DNA from: JAFKKS01 sp039808325
GTDB lineage: Bacteria > Pseudomonadota > Alphaproteobacteria > Rhizobiales > Xanthobacteraceae
Direction: 5' to 3'
Length of the DNA: 42,675 bases
Assembly: GCA_039808325.1 (NCBI GenBank)
Contig: JBDHSU010000017.1
Location: 1-42,675 of the forward strand
Position 1 is the stretch's first letter, and every line of letters begins with the position of its first letter. This document shows, piece after piece, positions 10,827-18,423 of this stretch. Below the pieces are notes generated by a model. That model saw only the letters and a list, made by a program, of their open reading frames with translations. It searched no databases and was not told the origin of the DNA. Position numbers and translations under genes: made by a program.

Positions 10827-11687
10827 ATGCGCCGCCGTTTTCCCGTGCGATGCGGTTTGGCGAGCCTCTACGCCGCTTGCGTTGGCGTGATGCTGCCAGC
10901 GGTGACTGCGGCGCAGGCGCCGCCGCCGTCCGAGCGGATCGTCATTGCCTACGTGGAGCCGACGAACCCGGCGCATAAGCCGCTCTACGATCTGCTGAAG
11001 GAGAATGGAGCGCTGGAGCGCGTCAAAAGGATTCTCGAGCCGATACGTTGGCCACGCCCTCTGCGGCTGGAATTGAAGGGCTGTGACGGCGAATCGAATG
11101 CGTTCTACGAGGATGCCGTCGTCACGGTCTGCTACGAATACGTCGACGAGGTTTGGAAAAACGCGAACGCGTCCAAACGCCCGGCCATGATCACGCGCGA
11201 GGAAGCGTTCGTCGGTCCGCTATCCGACACGTTCCTTCATGAGGCGGGTCACGCGATGTTCGATCTCCTCAAGATCCCCGTGTTCGGCCGCGAGGAGGAC
11301 GCGGCGGATCAGATCGCCGCTTACAGTACGTTGCAGTTGCCGAAGGAGAGAAAGCTGCCCCTGATCATGGGAACGGCATTCGCCTATGCGAGCGAACTGA
11401 AGATCAGCAGCCCGCGCGGCCTCACGCGTCCGCGATTGCGCATCGGCCGTCACGTCACCTATGCGGACGAGCACGGCACGCCCGCGCAGCGCCTCTACAA
11501 TCTCCTTTGCATTGCTTACGGCTCGGACAAGGAGCTTTTCGCCGACGTCGTGAAACTCGGCTATCTGCCGAGCGAGCGCGCCGAGATGTGTGAGGACGAG
11601 TACCGGCAGGTCGACTTCGCCTATCGCCAGCTCATCGCGCCGTTGGTCGGGCCCGATCCCGCCGAAACCTCTTCGCCTAAGCCTTGA
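10827..11687 (+). CDS. Exported DUF4344-type predicted metallopeptidase
   Basis: A 286-residue protein with an N-terminal signal peptide (MRRRFPVRCGLASLYAACVGVMLPAVTAAQA). The start at 10827 follows GAGG at a 6-bp distance; in-frame ATGs at 10791, 10803 and 10812 would add up to 12 residues and spoil the signal peptide. The core has the zinc-protease helix HEAGH (H138-H142) followed by GREEDAADQIAAY, which may supply the third ligand. This combination fits the DUF4344 (putative metallopeptidase) family, for which I know no established substrate. Cysteines at C85 and C100 suggest a disulfide in the periplasm. It stands alone after metH. Confidence 0.82.
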   Translation: MRRRFPVRCGLASLYAACVGVMLPAVTAAQAPPPSERIVIAYVEPTNPAHKPLYDLLKENGALERVKRILEPIRWPRPLRLELKGCDGESNAFYEDAVVTVCYEYVDEVWKNANASKRPAMITREEAFVGPLSDTFLHEAGHAMFDLLKIPVFGREEDAADQIAAYSTLQLPKERKLPLIMGTAFAYASELKISSPRGLTRPRLRIGRHVTYADEHGTPAQRLYNLLCIAYGSDKELFADVVKLGYLPSERAEMCEDEYRQVDFAYRQLIAPLVGPDPAETSSPKP

Positions 11688-11780
11688 GCGCCTCAGCGTC
11701 GCCTACGACCGTTGCGATCCGGTCGGAGAGGGCGTTAGGCGTCCTTGCTCGCAAATGAATTTTGGCCCGGCAAAATTAAG

Positions 11781-11810
11781 AACACCGGAGAGCGACGCTC
11801 TTCCGGTGTT
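11781..11810 (-). terminator. Terminator-like hairpin downstream of the 27-codon gene
   Basis: AACACCGGA and TCCGGTGTT pair at the base, with AGAGCG and CGCTCT above them and a 1-nt bulge. On the minus strand the stem is followed by CTTAATTTTG, a T-rich tract; on the plus strand no T-tract follows. It thus suits the small minus-strand gene at 11879-11962 better than the DUF4344 gene, although it may act on both. Confidence 0.6.
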
Positions 11811-11878
11811 CGAATCGTGATGCCGTTGTCCTGAGGATACGCGTCAGGATGAGGCTTTGTTATTTCGCCTACCCCGTT

Positions 11879-11962
11879 TCAGAGAGCGCCGATAAGGATC
11901 GCACCGATAAAGGCGAACGCCACGAAGGCGGCGACCACATTCAGCTTCAACGCAACGTCCAT
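11879..11962 (-). CDS. 27-residue single-span membrane peptide
   Basis: A very short open frame, MDVALKLNVVAAFVAFAFIG followed by AILIGAL and a stop. The peptide is one hydrophobic helix with a single D and K near the N-terminus. Support comes from a strong Shine-Dalgarno (GAGGAGG, 8 nt before the ATG), a possible promoter about 33 bp upstream and a T-tailed hairpin about 70 bp downstream. I recall similar tiny 'LKLNVVAAFV'-type hypothetical proteins in Bradyrhizobium-like genomes, but cannot verify it here. The function is unknown; such peptides often act as subunits or regulators of membrane complexes. It lies divergent from the extensin-like gene. Confidence 0.65.
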   Translation of the reverse strand: MDVALKLNVVAAFVAFAFIGAILIGAL

Positions 11963-11994
11963 GGAAGGGGCCTCCTCGTTCGTTGCACGACTTA

Positions 11995-12022
11995 AGTCTA
12001 ACAGATACGAACGGTTCCCCAA
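11995..12022 (-). promoter_or_regulatory. Possible promoter of the 27-codon gene
   Basis: On the minus strand, TTGGGG (12022-12017), 16 bp and TAGACT (12000-11995) form a weak sigma-70-like promoter 33 bp before the start codon. Matches to consensus are 3/6 and 4/6, so this is tentative. A TTAACCAT octamer (minus strand, 12090-12083) lies further upstream. Confidence 0.35.
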
Positions 12023-12259
12023 GCGCCAAATGTGCTGCAGCGCGCAACCGGGCCTTGTCCGCACGCAGGCAAATTGTGCGCCATGGTTAACAAGCCTTGG
12101 AACGAACTGCACTTTTTCCGAACGCTGCAAATCTGCATAAATCTTTGAGGAGACGCCGCTTTCTCGCGCCTGCGAGCCGCACGGCGTGGCCTTTTCTTGC
12201 GATTCGCCCGGCCATGTCCGTTGATGATGCCTTAAGGGAATGCCGCACATTCTGCGCAA

Positions 12260-13417
12260 ATGACGCGAGTGGCCTTGTATCTCGTCGGCTCCGTCGTTGC
12301 CTTGTCGCTTGCTGGCTGCGGTCGCGGCTTTGTCAACGTGCAGGAGCGCGAGCCGTGGCGCCGTGAGGCGGAAGCGACGTGCCTGAAATCGGGCGCGATC
12401 AAGCAGACGAATCTGATCAGCCAGATCAAGGCGATCGAAGGTCCGGGCGTGTGCGGCGCGGACTATCCGTTCAAGGTTTCCGCCATCGGCGAGATGTCGT
12501 CGGCGCTCGGCTTTGCCGAATCGATGCGGCCGCCCGGCGCGATCCCGAACCGCTTCCCGATCCCTGAACCGACGCGCAGCGTGGCGCCGTCGCCACGCTA
12601 TTCCGATCCGGCGCCGGCCGCGGCGTCGGCCAGCGGCCCGATGTCGATCCGTCCGCCGGGAACGGAAGGCGACGACCAGGAGGACGCGGTCGTTGAAGAG
12701 CCGGGCCTATCCGAGGCGCCCGGCGCCCAGGGCGAGCGGCCTTATCCAGCCGCGCCGTCGCGCTATCCGCAGCAACGCAATATCAGCGAGCGCCCCGAAA
12801 GTGCGCCGCGGTTCCTCGGTCGCGGGCAGGCCCCGATGTCGAGCGCAAGTAGCATGGCGATGATCTCGCCGCCCGCGACGCTTGCGTGTCCCTTGATCGC
12901 GGCGCTCGATCACTGGATGGCGAACGCCGTGCAGCCGGCGGCGCTGCGCTGGTTCGGGCAGCCGGTCGTCAAGATCAAGCAGATTTCCGCGTATTCATGT
13001 CGCGGCATGAACGGCCAGCGTGGCGCGCCGATCTCGGAACATGCGTTCGGCAATGCGCTCGACATCGCGGCGTTCGAGCTTGCCGACGGGCGTAAGATCA
13101 GTGTGCAGCATGGCTGGAAGGGCTTGCCGGAGGAGCAGGGCTTCCTGCACGACGTGCAGGCCGCCGCATGCGATCAATTCTCGACGGTGCTTGCGCCGGG
13201 ATCGAACGTGTTCCACTACAATCACATTCATGTGGACCTGGCGCGCCGGCGCAGCGGCCGCATCGTCTGCAAGCCGAAGGCGATCTCCGGCGATGTCGTG
13301 GCGCAACGCGCGCGGGATCGCTATCCCGGCTTGGGCGCCGGCCGCATGGGCTTCGCCGCCGAGCCGCAATCGCCGATCAAGGTGAAGCTGCCGCTCGCGA
13401 TCCCGGGCGAGGACTGA
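12260..13417 (+). CDS. Extensin-like C-terminal domain lipoprotein
   Basis: A 385-residue exported protein. The N-terminus is a lipoprotein signal (MTRVALYLVGSVVALSLAGC) with the lipobox LAGC and C20 as the lipidated residue. Residues about 100-205 are a Pro/Ser/Arg-rich, low-complexity linker. The C-terminal domain (about 210-365) is of the extensin-like type: LACPLIAALDHWM, ISAYSCRGMNG, ISEHAFGNALDIAAFEL and VFHYNHIHVDLARR. The H...D and HIHVD residues resemble the metal site of D,D-/L,D-carboxypeptidases of the VanY/MepA kind, so a role in cell-wall processing is plausible but not proven. No strong Shine-Dalgarno precedes the ATG. Confidence 0.88.
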   Translation: MTRVALYLVGSVVALSLAGCGRGFVNVQEREPWRREAEATCLKSGAIKQTNLISQIKAIEGPGVCGADYPFKVSAIGEMSSALGFAESMRPPGAIPNRFPIPEPTRSVAPSPRYSDPAPAAASASGPMSIRPPGTEGDDQEDAVVEEPGLSEAPGAQGERPYPAAPSRYPQQRNISERPESAPRFLGRGQAPMSSASSMAMISPPATLACPLIAALDHWMANAVQPAALRWFGQPVVKIKQISAYSCRGMNGQRGAPISEHAFGNALDIAAFELADGRKISVQHGWKGLPEEQGFLHDVQAAACDQFSTVLAPGSNVFHYNHIHVDLARRRSGRIVCKPKAISGDVVAQRARDRYPGLGAGRMGFAAEPQSPIKVKLPLAIPGED

Positions 13418-13456
13418 GCGCCAAGCATTCGCGCCAAGCCTTCGCGCCAAGCCTGC
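13418..13456. repeat. Three tandem 13-bp repeats
   Basis: GCGCCAAGCATTC, GCGCCAAGCCTTC and GCGCCAAGCCTGC follow each other directly, starting immediately after the TGA stop of the extensin-like gene. They are short, imperfect and lie outside any gene. No function is apparent; replication slippage is the simplest origin. The rest of the gap to the GST gene shows nothing else of note. Confidence 0.8.
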
Positions 13457-13579
13457 GCGTGAAGTCCGCGGACCTCATGGCGCGACGGGAAGGCGTGGCG
13501 CTTGAGTTCGCGGCGGAGGATCACGATATCCGGGGTCTCATAGGTCGCGGCCTCCCGCGACGCCTTCCGGAGAAATTTC

Positions 13580-14197
13580 ATGAAGCTTTATTATTCGCCC
13601 GGCGCATGTTCGCTTTCGCCGCATATCGTCGCGTGCGAGGCCGGCTTGAAGATCGACCTCGAGAAGGTCGACGGCAAGGCCAAGAAAACCGAGAGGGGAA
13701 CCGACTTCTGGCACGTGAACGCCAAGGGTCAGGTCCCGGTGCTGGAGATCGAAGACGGAGAGTTGCTGACCGAAGGGCCGGCGATCGTGCAGTATCTTGC
13801 CGATCAGGCGCCGGCCGCCAAGCTCATTCCGCAAGCCGGCAGCAAGGAACGCTACCGCGTCCTCGAATGGCTGAACTTCGTCACCTCCGAGATCCACAAG
13901 AGCTTCTCGCCGCTGTTCAAGCCGAACACTCCGGACGCATACAAGGCGATCGTGAAGGACACTCTCGCGGCGCGCTTCGCCTATATCGACAAGCAGTTGG
14001 CGGGCAAAAAATACTTGCTGGGCGATCAGTTCACGGTCGCCGACGCGTATCTCTACACGGTGCTGCGCTGGTCGAGCCTGCATCACATCGACCTTGCCAA
14101 ATATCCGAACATCGCGGCGTTCATGACGCGGGTCGGCGATCGCCCGAAGGTCAAGGAAGCGCTACAGCAGGAAGGTCTGCTGAAGGCCGCGGCGTAG
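13580..14197 (+). CDS. gstA: Glutathione S-transferase (beta-class-like)
   Basis: A 205-residue cytosolic enzyme that conjugates glutathione to electrophiles. The thioredoxin-like N-terminal domain (1-80) begins MKLYYSPGACSLSPHIVACE, with Cys10 where beta-class bacterial GSTs hold their active-site cysteine. The cis-Pro loop NAKGQVPVLEIEDGELLTEGPAIVQYLAD contains the glutathione-binding E-G/S region. The all-helical C-terminal domain (about 87-200) has the conserved LLGDQFTVADAYLYTVLRW N-capping box. The ATG at 13580 gives the usual family length. It stands alone; the next gene (TetR) is convergent, with a repeat element between them. Confidence 0.93.
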   Translation: MKLYYSPGACSLSPHIVACEAGLKIDLEKVDGKAKKTERGTDFWHVNAKGQVPVLEIEDGELLTEGPAIVQYLADQAPAAKLIPQAGSKERYRVLEWLNFVTSEIHKSFSPLFKPNTPDAYKAIVKDTLAARFAYIDKQLAGKKYLLGDQFTVADAYLYTVLRWSSLHHIDLAKYPNIAAFMTRVGDRPKVKEALQQEGLLKAAA

Positions 14198-14218
14198 CTG
14201 CACGCGCCGTTTCGACAT

Positions 14219-14333
14219 CGTCATTGCCGGCCATCGCTCGTCGAAGATGGGCGTGAACGCCCTTTCGACCCGGCAATCCATCCCGTTTTGCGAAGAAGAT
14301 GGATGCCCGGGTCAAGCCCGGGCATGACGGCTC
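14219..14333. repeat. Rhizobial-type intergenic palindromic repeat
   Basis: Between the convergent GST and TetR genes lies a compound repeat. It includes CGTCATTGCCGG at the left, a second CCGGCAAT in the middle and a strong hairpin at 14303-14325: ATGCCCGGG, TCAAG, CCCGGGCAT. The block GATGGATGCCCGGGTCAAGC is a familiar dispersed element in Bradyrhizobium-like genomes. It probably also ends transcription from both sides. Copy number cannot be judged from this window. Confidence 0.75.
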
Positions 14334-14357
14334 GATGCGTTAGCGTGCGCGGCTTCT

Positions 14358-15002
14358 TTACGCTTGATATGCCTTCATGAACGTGCGGACGGCGATCCCG
14401 ACGACGTAAGCGATACGCTCTTCCGTCGGCGGCGCCGCAACATTGAAGATGATCGGCTTGAACAGCGGCGCCTGACTCGCCTCGATCAATTGCGCCGCCG
14501 CGACGTGGCAGTCGTCGATGGCCAGCGTGCCGGCGTCCACCTGCGCTTGCAGATAGGTCTCGAGCGCAGCGATCCCGCGGCCCGGCCCCGTCTCGTAGAA
14601 GCGGCGTCCGATCTCCGGCATCCGATCCGCGATCGCGATGACGGTACGAACGGGGGAGGCCGCGCCGATGCGGCAAACGAAGGCGACGTAGGCGCAGAGG
14701 AGCCGCGTCAGAACGCTTTCGACGTCGCGGTCGTCGGCGTCGATCCGGAATATCTGCTCGGCCTGTGCCGCGCACTCCTCGTGGACGATCGCCTCGAACA
14801 ACTGCTCCTTGTTTTCGAAATAGACGTAAAGCGTCCCCTTGGAGACGCCGGCGGCGCGCGCGATTTCACCCATGCTCGCGGCGTCGAAACCGTGGGTCAT
14901 GAAGACCTGACGCGCACCTTCCGTGATCTGCCGGCGCTTGGCGCTGGCTTCCGCCGTTTCCACCGCGGAGGGCGCGGGGGGCAGAGTGATCAGGGGCGCC
15001 AT
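14358..15002 (-). CDS. TetR-family repressor of the adjacent efflux pump
   Basis: A 214-residue TetR/AcrR-type regulator. The helix-turn-helix is at about residues 27-72: GARQVFMTHGFDAASMGEIARAAGVSKGTLYVYFENKEQLFEAIV. The C-terminal ligand domain is of the AefR/TetR_C type (LLCAYVAFVCRIGAASP...VRTFMKAYQA). A GGAGGAGG precedes the ATG at a good distance. It is transcribed away from the EmrA/EmrB pair, and two identical palindromes in the shared region are the obvious operators. The ligand is unknown; a pump substrate is the usual inducer. Confidence 0.93.
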   Translation of the reverse strand: MAPLITLPPAPSAVETAEASAKRRQITEGARQVFMTHGFDAASMGEIARAAGVSKGTLYVYFENKEQLFEAIVHEECAAQAEQIFRIDADDRDVESVLTRLLCAYVAFVCRIGAASPVRTVIAIADRMPEIGRRFYETGPGRGIAALETYLQAQVDAGTLAIDDCHVAAAQLIEASQAPLFKPIIFNVAAPPTEERIAYVVGIAVRTFMKAYQA

Positions 15003-15096
15003 TGTTCTTCCTCCTCCGGGATTTTCGGCGAATCAGGCCGGCTCCCGACGACTGTTCAAACTCTCATTTCAGCAGGGGTCGTCAAATAAATGTGCA

Positions 15097-15115
15097 TGAC
15101 CGAACGGTTCGGTCA
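15097..15115. promoter_or_regulatory. TetR operator 1 (19-bp palindrome)
   Basis: TGACCGAACGGTTCGGTCA is a perfect inverted repeat, 9+1+9. It lies just upstream of the -35 box of the efflux promoter and could also cover the -35 region of the tetR promoter (TTGACC on the minus strand). Confidence 0.9.
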
Positions 15116-15118
15116 AAC

Positions 15119-15147
15119 TTGACTTCTCCTATTGTGCTCCATATAGA
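15119..15147 (+). promoter_or_regulatory. Sigma-70-like promoter of the efflux operon
   Basis: TTGACT (15119-15124), exactly 17 bp, TATAGA (15142-15147). It lies between the two palindromes. The predicted transcript starts near 15154, inside operator 2, giving a leader of about 60 nt. Confidence 0.8.
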
Positions 15148-15148
15148 G

Positions 15149-15167
15149 TGACCGAACCGTTCGGTCA
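15149..15167. promoter_or_regulatory. TetR operator 2 (19-bp palindrome)
   Basis: TGACCGAACCGTTCGGTCA is the exact reverse complement of operator 1 (only the central base differs when read on one strand). The two centres are 52 bp apart, about five helical turns. This copy begins one base after the -10 box and covers the expected transcription start. Confidence 0.9.
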
Positions 15168-15214
15168 ATGAGCGAAGACAAGGCCGAGCGGGGACGCGAG
15201 GCACGGAGCAGATC

Positions 15215-16564
15215 ATGTACGCGGAACCGAAGCGAAGCGGCGAACGGATGGCTCAAAGAGTGTCGGAACAAGACGCGGCGCGGCGCCAAGAAGGTGAACA
15301 CGAAGGCGAAAACGTCTCGCTTGGGCAGAGCGAAGAGCAGGCGCCGGTGACGGCTGCCGGACAAACCGCCGTGTCGCTCAAGAAGGACGCGGAGCCTTCC
15401 CTCGATCCTGCCTCCGAGGCACCCGCGGTCCAGGAGGCCGCGGAGCAATCCGATACGCCGGCGGCGCCCGCTGCCCGCCGCAGCCCGAAGCGGCTGGTGC
15501 TGGGCGCGGTGTTGCTGGCCGCGCTCGCGGGCGGGGGCTGGTACGGCTACCACTGGTGGACCGTCGGCCGCTTCACCGTGTCGACGGATGACGCCTATGT
15601 CCGCGCCTCCAACACGACGCTTGCCGCCAAGGTGTCGGGCTACGTTTCCAAGATCGACGTCGACGACAACGCCTATGTTCATGCCGGCGACGTGATCGCG
15701 TCGATCGACGATGGCGACTACCGGCTGGCCGTCGACGCGGCGCGCGAGAAGGTCAATACCCAGGGCGCTTCGGTCGCGCGCATCGGCCAACAGATCGTCG
15801 CACAGGGCGCGAGCGTCGAGCAGGCGCAGGCGCAGCTCATGTCCGCCCAGGCGGGTGCCAAGCGGGCGCAGTCGGAACTCGACCGGCAGAACGCACTGGC
15901 GGCCCGCGACTATGCCAGCAAGCAGACGCTGGAAACCGCGCAAGCCAACCGCGACCAGGCGAATGCCGCGGTGCGGAGCGCGCAAGCCGCGCTCGACGCC
16001 GCGACAGCCGGTGTCGACGTGCTCAAGGCGCAGCAGCAGGAAGCGGAGCGCGGGCTCGACGAACTCAAGACCGCGCTTGCCAAGGCCGAGCGTGACTTGT
16101 CCTTCGCCGTGATACGCGCGCCGATCGACGGCGTTTTCGGCAATCGTGCGATGCAGGTCGGCGATTACGTGACGCCGGGGCAGCGTCTCGCCAGCCTCGT
16201 GCCGCTCGACGACGTCTACATCGACGCGAACTTCAAGGAGACGCAGTTGGCCGGCCTGCGCGCCGGGCAGAAGGTCGACGTCTCCGTCGATGCGCTTCCC
16301 GATGCGACGATCCAAGGCACTGTGACCTCCGTCGCGCCGGCGTCCGGTTCGGTCTTCTCGCTGCTGCCGCCGGACAACGCCACCGGTAACTTCACCAAGA
16401 TCGTGCAGCGTGTTCCGGTGCGCATCCGCGTTCCGGCTGACGTCGCCGCCGAGCGGGTGCTGCGGCCGGGCATGTCCGTCGTCGTCAGCGTGAATACGAA
16501 GGGCGGCGCGACGTCCAGGCCGTCGCCGATCGCCTCGCGCGGTGTCGCTCACGCCGCCAACTGA
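15215..16564 (+). CDS. HlyD/EmrA-family periplasmic adaptor of an efflux pump
   Basis: A 449-residue membrane-fusion protein. It has an unusually long, hydrophilic, Glu/Gln-rich cytoplasmic N-terminus (about 90 residues), one transmembrane helix (about 93-112), a lipoyl/barrel-sandwich half (TDDAYVRASNTTLAAKVSGYVSKIDVDDNAYVHAGDVIA), a long alpha-hairpin (about 175-290), then the second lipoyl half (IRAPIDGVFGNRAMQVGDYVTPGQ) and beta-barrel (NFKETQLAGLRAGQKV). This is the EmrA/FarA layout, linking the inner-membrane transporter to an outer-membrane channel; no channel gene is present here. ATG 15215 follows GGAG with 6-bp spacing. Confidence 0.92.
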   Translation: MYAEPKRSGERMAQRVSEQDAARRQEGEHEGENVSLGQSEEQAPVTAAGQTAVSLKKDAEPSLDPASEAPAVQEAAEQSDTPAAPAARRSPKRLVLGAVLLAALAGGGWYGYHWWTVGRFTVSTDDAYVRASNTTLAAKVSGYVSKIDVDDNAYVHAGDVIASIDDGDYRLAVDAAREKVNTQGASVARIGQQIVAQGASVEQAQAQLMSAQAGAKRAQSELDRQNALAARDYASKQTLETAQANRDQANAAVRSAQAALDAATAGVDVLKAQQQEAERGLDELKTALAKAERDLSFAVIRAPIDGVFGNRAMQVGDYVTPGQRLASLVPLDDVYIDANFKETQLAGLRAGQKVDVSVDALPDATIQGTVTSVAPASGSVFSLLPPDNATGNFTKIVQRVPVRIRVPADVAAERVLRPGMSVVVSVNTKGGATSRPSPIASRGVAHAAN

Positions 16565-16585
16565 TCTCGCGAAGGGTCGCGCGTC

Positions 16586-18199
16586 ATGACCACGGCAAGC
16601 GCAACCACCTTCCCTCCGACGTCGGGTGTCCCCGCCGCCGCCGGAGCGGACGCCGGCGCGGATCGCATCGATCCGCGCCGGCTCTTTGCCTTCCTTGCGA
16701 TGGTGTTCGGCATGTTCATGGCGATCCTGGACATCCAGATCGTCTCGGCATCGCTGACAGAGATCCAGGCCGGGCTTGCCGCCTCGACCGACGAAATCTC
16801 GTGGGTGCAAACATCGTACCTGATCGCGGAAGTGATCGCGATCCCGCTCTCCGGCTTCATGTCGCGCGTGCTCGGAACCCGCATCCTGTTCGCGATCTCG
16901 GCCGGCGGCTTCACGGCCGCGAGCATCGCCTGCGGGCTCTCCAGTTCGATCAACGAAATGATCGTATGGCGCGCGGTGCAGGGCTTCATCGGCGGCGGCA
17001 TGATCCCGACGGTCTTCGCCGCCTCTTTCATGATCTTCCCGGCCTCGAAGCGCTCGGTGGTGACGCCGATGATCGGCCTCGTCGCGACCTTGGCCCCAAC
17101 CATCGGTCCGACGATCGGCGGCTACCTGACGGAAGCAATGTCGTGGCACTGGCTGTTCTTCATCAACGTCATTCCCGGCATCGGCGTCACGCTCGCGGCG
17201 CTGGCGTTGATCGACTTCGACAAGCCCGACTTCAAGCTGTTCGAGAAGTTCGACTGGTGGGGCCTGCTGTTCATGGCCGGCTTCCTCGGCACCCTCGAAT
17301 ATGTGCTGGAGGAGGGGCCGCGCGACGATTGGTTCGATAGCGGCACGATCACGCTGCTCTCTTTCGTCGCTGCCGCATCCGCGCTCGCCTTCTTCGCGCG
17401 CGTCTTGACGGCGCATGAACCGATCGTCGACCTGCGCGCTTTCGCCAACCGCAATTTCGGCCTCGGCAGCCTGTTTTCCTTCGTGCTCGGCATCGGCCTC
17501 TACGGCCTGACCTATCTTTACCCGCTCTACCTCGCGCAGGTGCGCGGCTACAACGCGCTGATGATCGGCGAGACGATGTTCATTTCCGGCATCGCCATGT
17601 TCCTCACGGCGCCGGTCGCGGGCGCGCTGACCAACAAGACCGACCCGCGCGTCATGCTGTCGTTCGGTTTCGTGCTGTTCGCGCTCGGCACGTGGGACAT
17701 GCACTACCTGACGAAGGATTGGGATTTCTGGGAGCTGTTCTGGCCGCAGATCTTCCGTGGCGTCGGGCTGATGCTGGCGATGATCCCGATCACCAATATC
17801 GCGCTCGGCACGCTGCCGCCGGAGCGCGTGAAGAATGCGTCGGGTCTGTTCAACCTCACGCGTAATCTCGGCGGCGCCGTCGGCCTCGCGATCATCAACA
17901 CGCAGCTCAACGATCGCATCGACCTGCACCTCGCGCGACTGCACGATGCGGTGACCTGGTCGCGTCCGGCTGCGATGGAGATGCTCAACACTCTGACGCA
18001 GCGCTTCGCGAGCTACGGCAGCGATGCGCAGGCGATGGCGCTCAAGCAGATGTCGCTGATCGCGCGCCGGGAGGGAATCGTGATGGGCTACGCCGACGTC
18101 TTCCTGATGCTGACGGTGCTCTTCATCATCCTTGCTTGCATGACGGTGATCCTGAGCAAGCCCGCGCCGGCTGCGGCCGGCGCCGGCGGCGGGCACTGA
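16586..18199 (+). CDS. DHA2-family MFS drug transporter (EmrB-like)
   Basis: A 537-residue inner-membrane proton antiporter with the 14-helix pattern of the DHA2 (EmrB/QacA) family. Family motifs: LDIQIVSASLTEIQAGL in helix 1 (motif D1), the segment WVQTSYLIAEVIAIPLSGFMSRVLGTR (motif A region), GGGMIPTVFAASFMIFP and ATLAPTIGPTIGGYLTE (motif C). The first 30 residues are a Pro/Ala/Gly-rich cytoplasmic lead. It starts 22 bp after the adaptor gene and must be co-transcribed with it. The substrate cannot be predicted; lipophilic drugs, detergents or plant phenolics are typical for the family. Confidence 0.93.
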   Translation: MTTASATTFPPTSGVPAAAGADAGADRIDPRRLFAFLAMVFGMFMAILDIQIVSASLTEIQAGLAASTDEISWVQTSYLIAEVIAIPLSGFMSRVLGTRILFAISAGGFTAASIACGLSSSINEMIVWRAVQGFIGGGMIPTVFAASFMIFPASKRSVVTPMIGLVATLAPTIGPTIGGYLTEAMSWHWLFFINVIPGIGVTLAALALIDFDKPDFKLFEKFDWWGLLFMAGFLGTLEYVLEEGPRDDWFDSGTITLLSFVAAASALAFFARVLTAHEPIVDLRAFANRNFGLGSLFSFVLGIGLYGLTYLYPLYLAQVRGYNALMIGETMFISGIAMFLTAPVAGALTNKTDPRVMLSFGFVLFALGTWDMHYLTKDWDFWELFWPQIFRGVGLMLAMIPITNIALGTLPPERVKNASGLFNLTRNLGGAVGLAIINTQLNDRIDLHLARLHDAVTWSRPAAMEMLNTLTQRFASYGSDAQAMALKQMSLIARREGIVMGYADVFLMLTVLFIILACMTVILSKPAPAAAGAGGGH

Positions 18200-18218
18200 T
18201 ATGGGCGTCGCACCCTCG

Positions 18219-18386
18219 GTCATTCCGGCCGAGCGCAGCGAGAGCCGGAACCCAGCCTCCGTAACGACGCGGGAGAATGCGGCGGAGCGTTGCTTTCCGC
18301 ACGTCGCCGCACTCTCGACATTGATCGAGAGTGCGAGGATTCTGGGTTCCGGCTCGCGGCGGCTACGCCGCCTTGGCCGGAATGAC
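18219..18386. repeat. 168-bp long inverted-repeat element
   Basis: The outer arms are GTCATTCCGGCC...GAGCCGGAACCCAG (18219-18255) and CTGGGTTCCGGCTC...GGCCGGAATGAC (18342-18386), near-perfect inverted copies except for loop differences. Inside lies a further 10-bp hairpin (GCACTCTCGA, CATTGA, TCGAGAGTGC, 18309-18334). The outer sequence is of the dispersed rhizobial type seen after many genes. There is no open frame of interest. It sits directly behind the efflux operon and may serve as its terminator. Confidence 0.85.
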
Positions 18387-18423
18387 GAACCAGCGGGCTA
18401 CAAAGCCAAGCCGCGCTACAGTC

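Noticed and set aside
11826..11856. TCCTGA...TCAGGA inverted words resembling a repeat remnant
   Set aside because: Too short and imperfect to be assigned to the CCTGAGGA-type repeat family seen at 20868-20979.
15168..15350. 60-codon open frame starting right after TetR operator 2
   Set aside because: No Shine-Dalgarno, an Arg/Lys-rich composition and overlap with the adaptor gene in another frame.
15113..18223. A 1036-codon open frame antisense to the efflux genes
   Set aside because: Charged, low-complexity product and no family motifs; both sense genes are clear. It would also start beyond and run through the repeat element.
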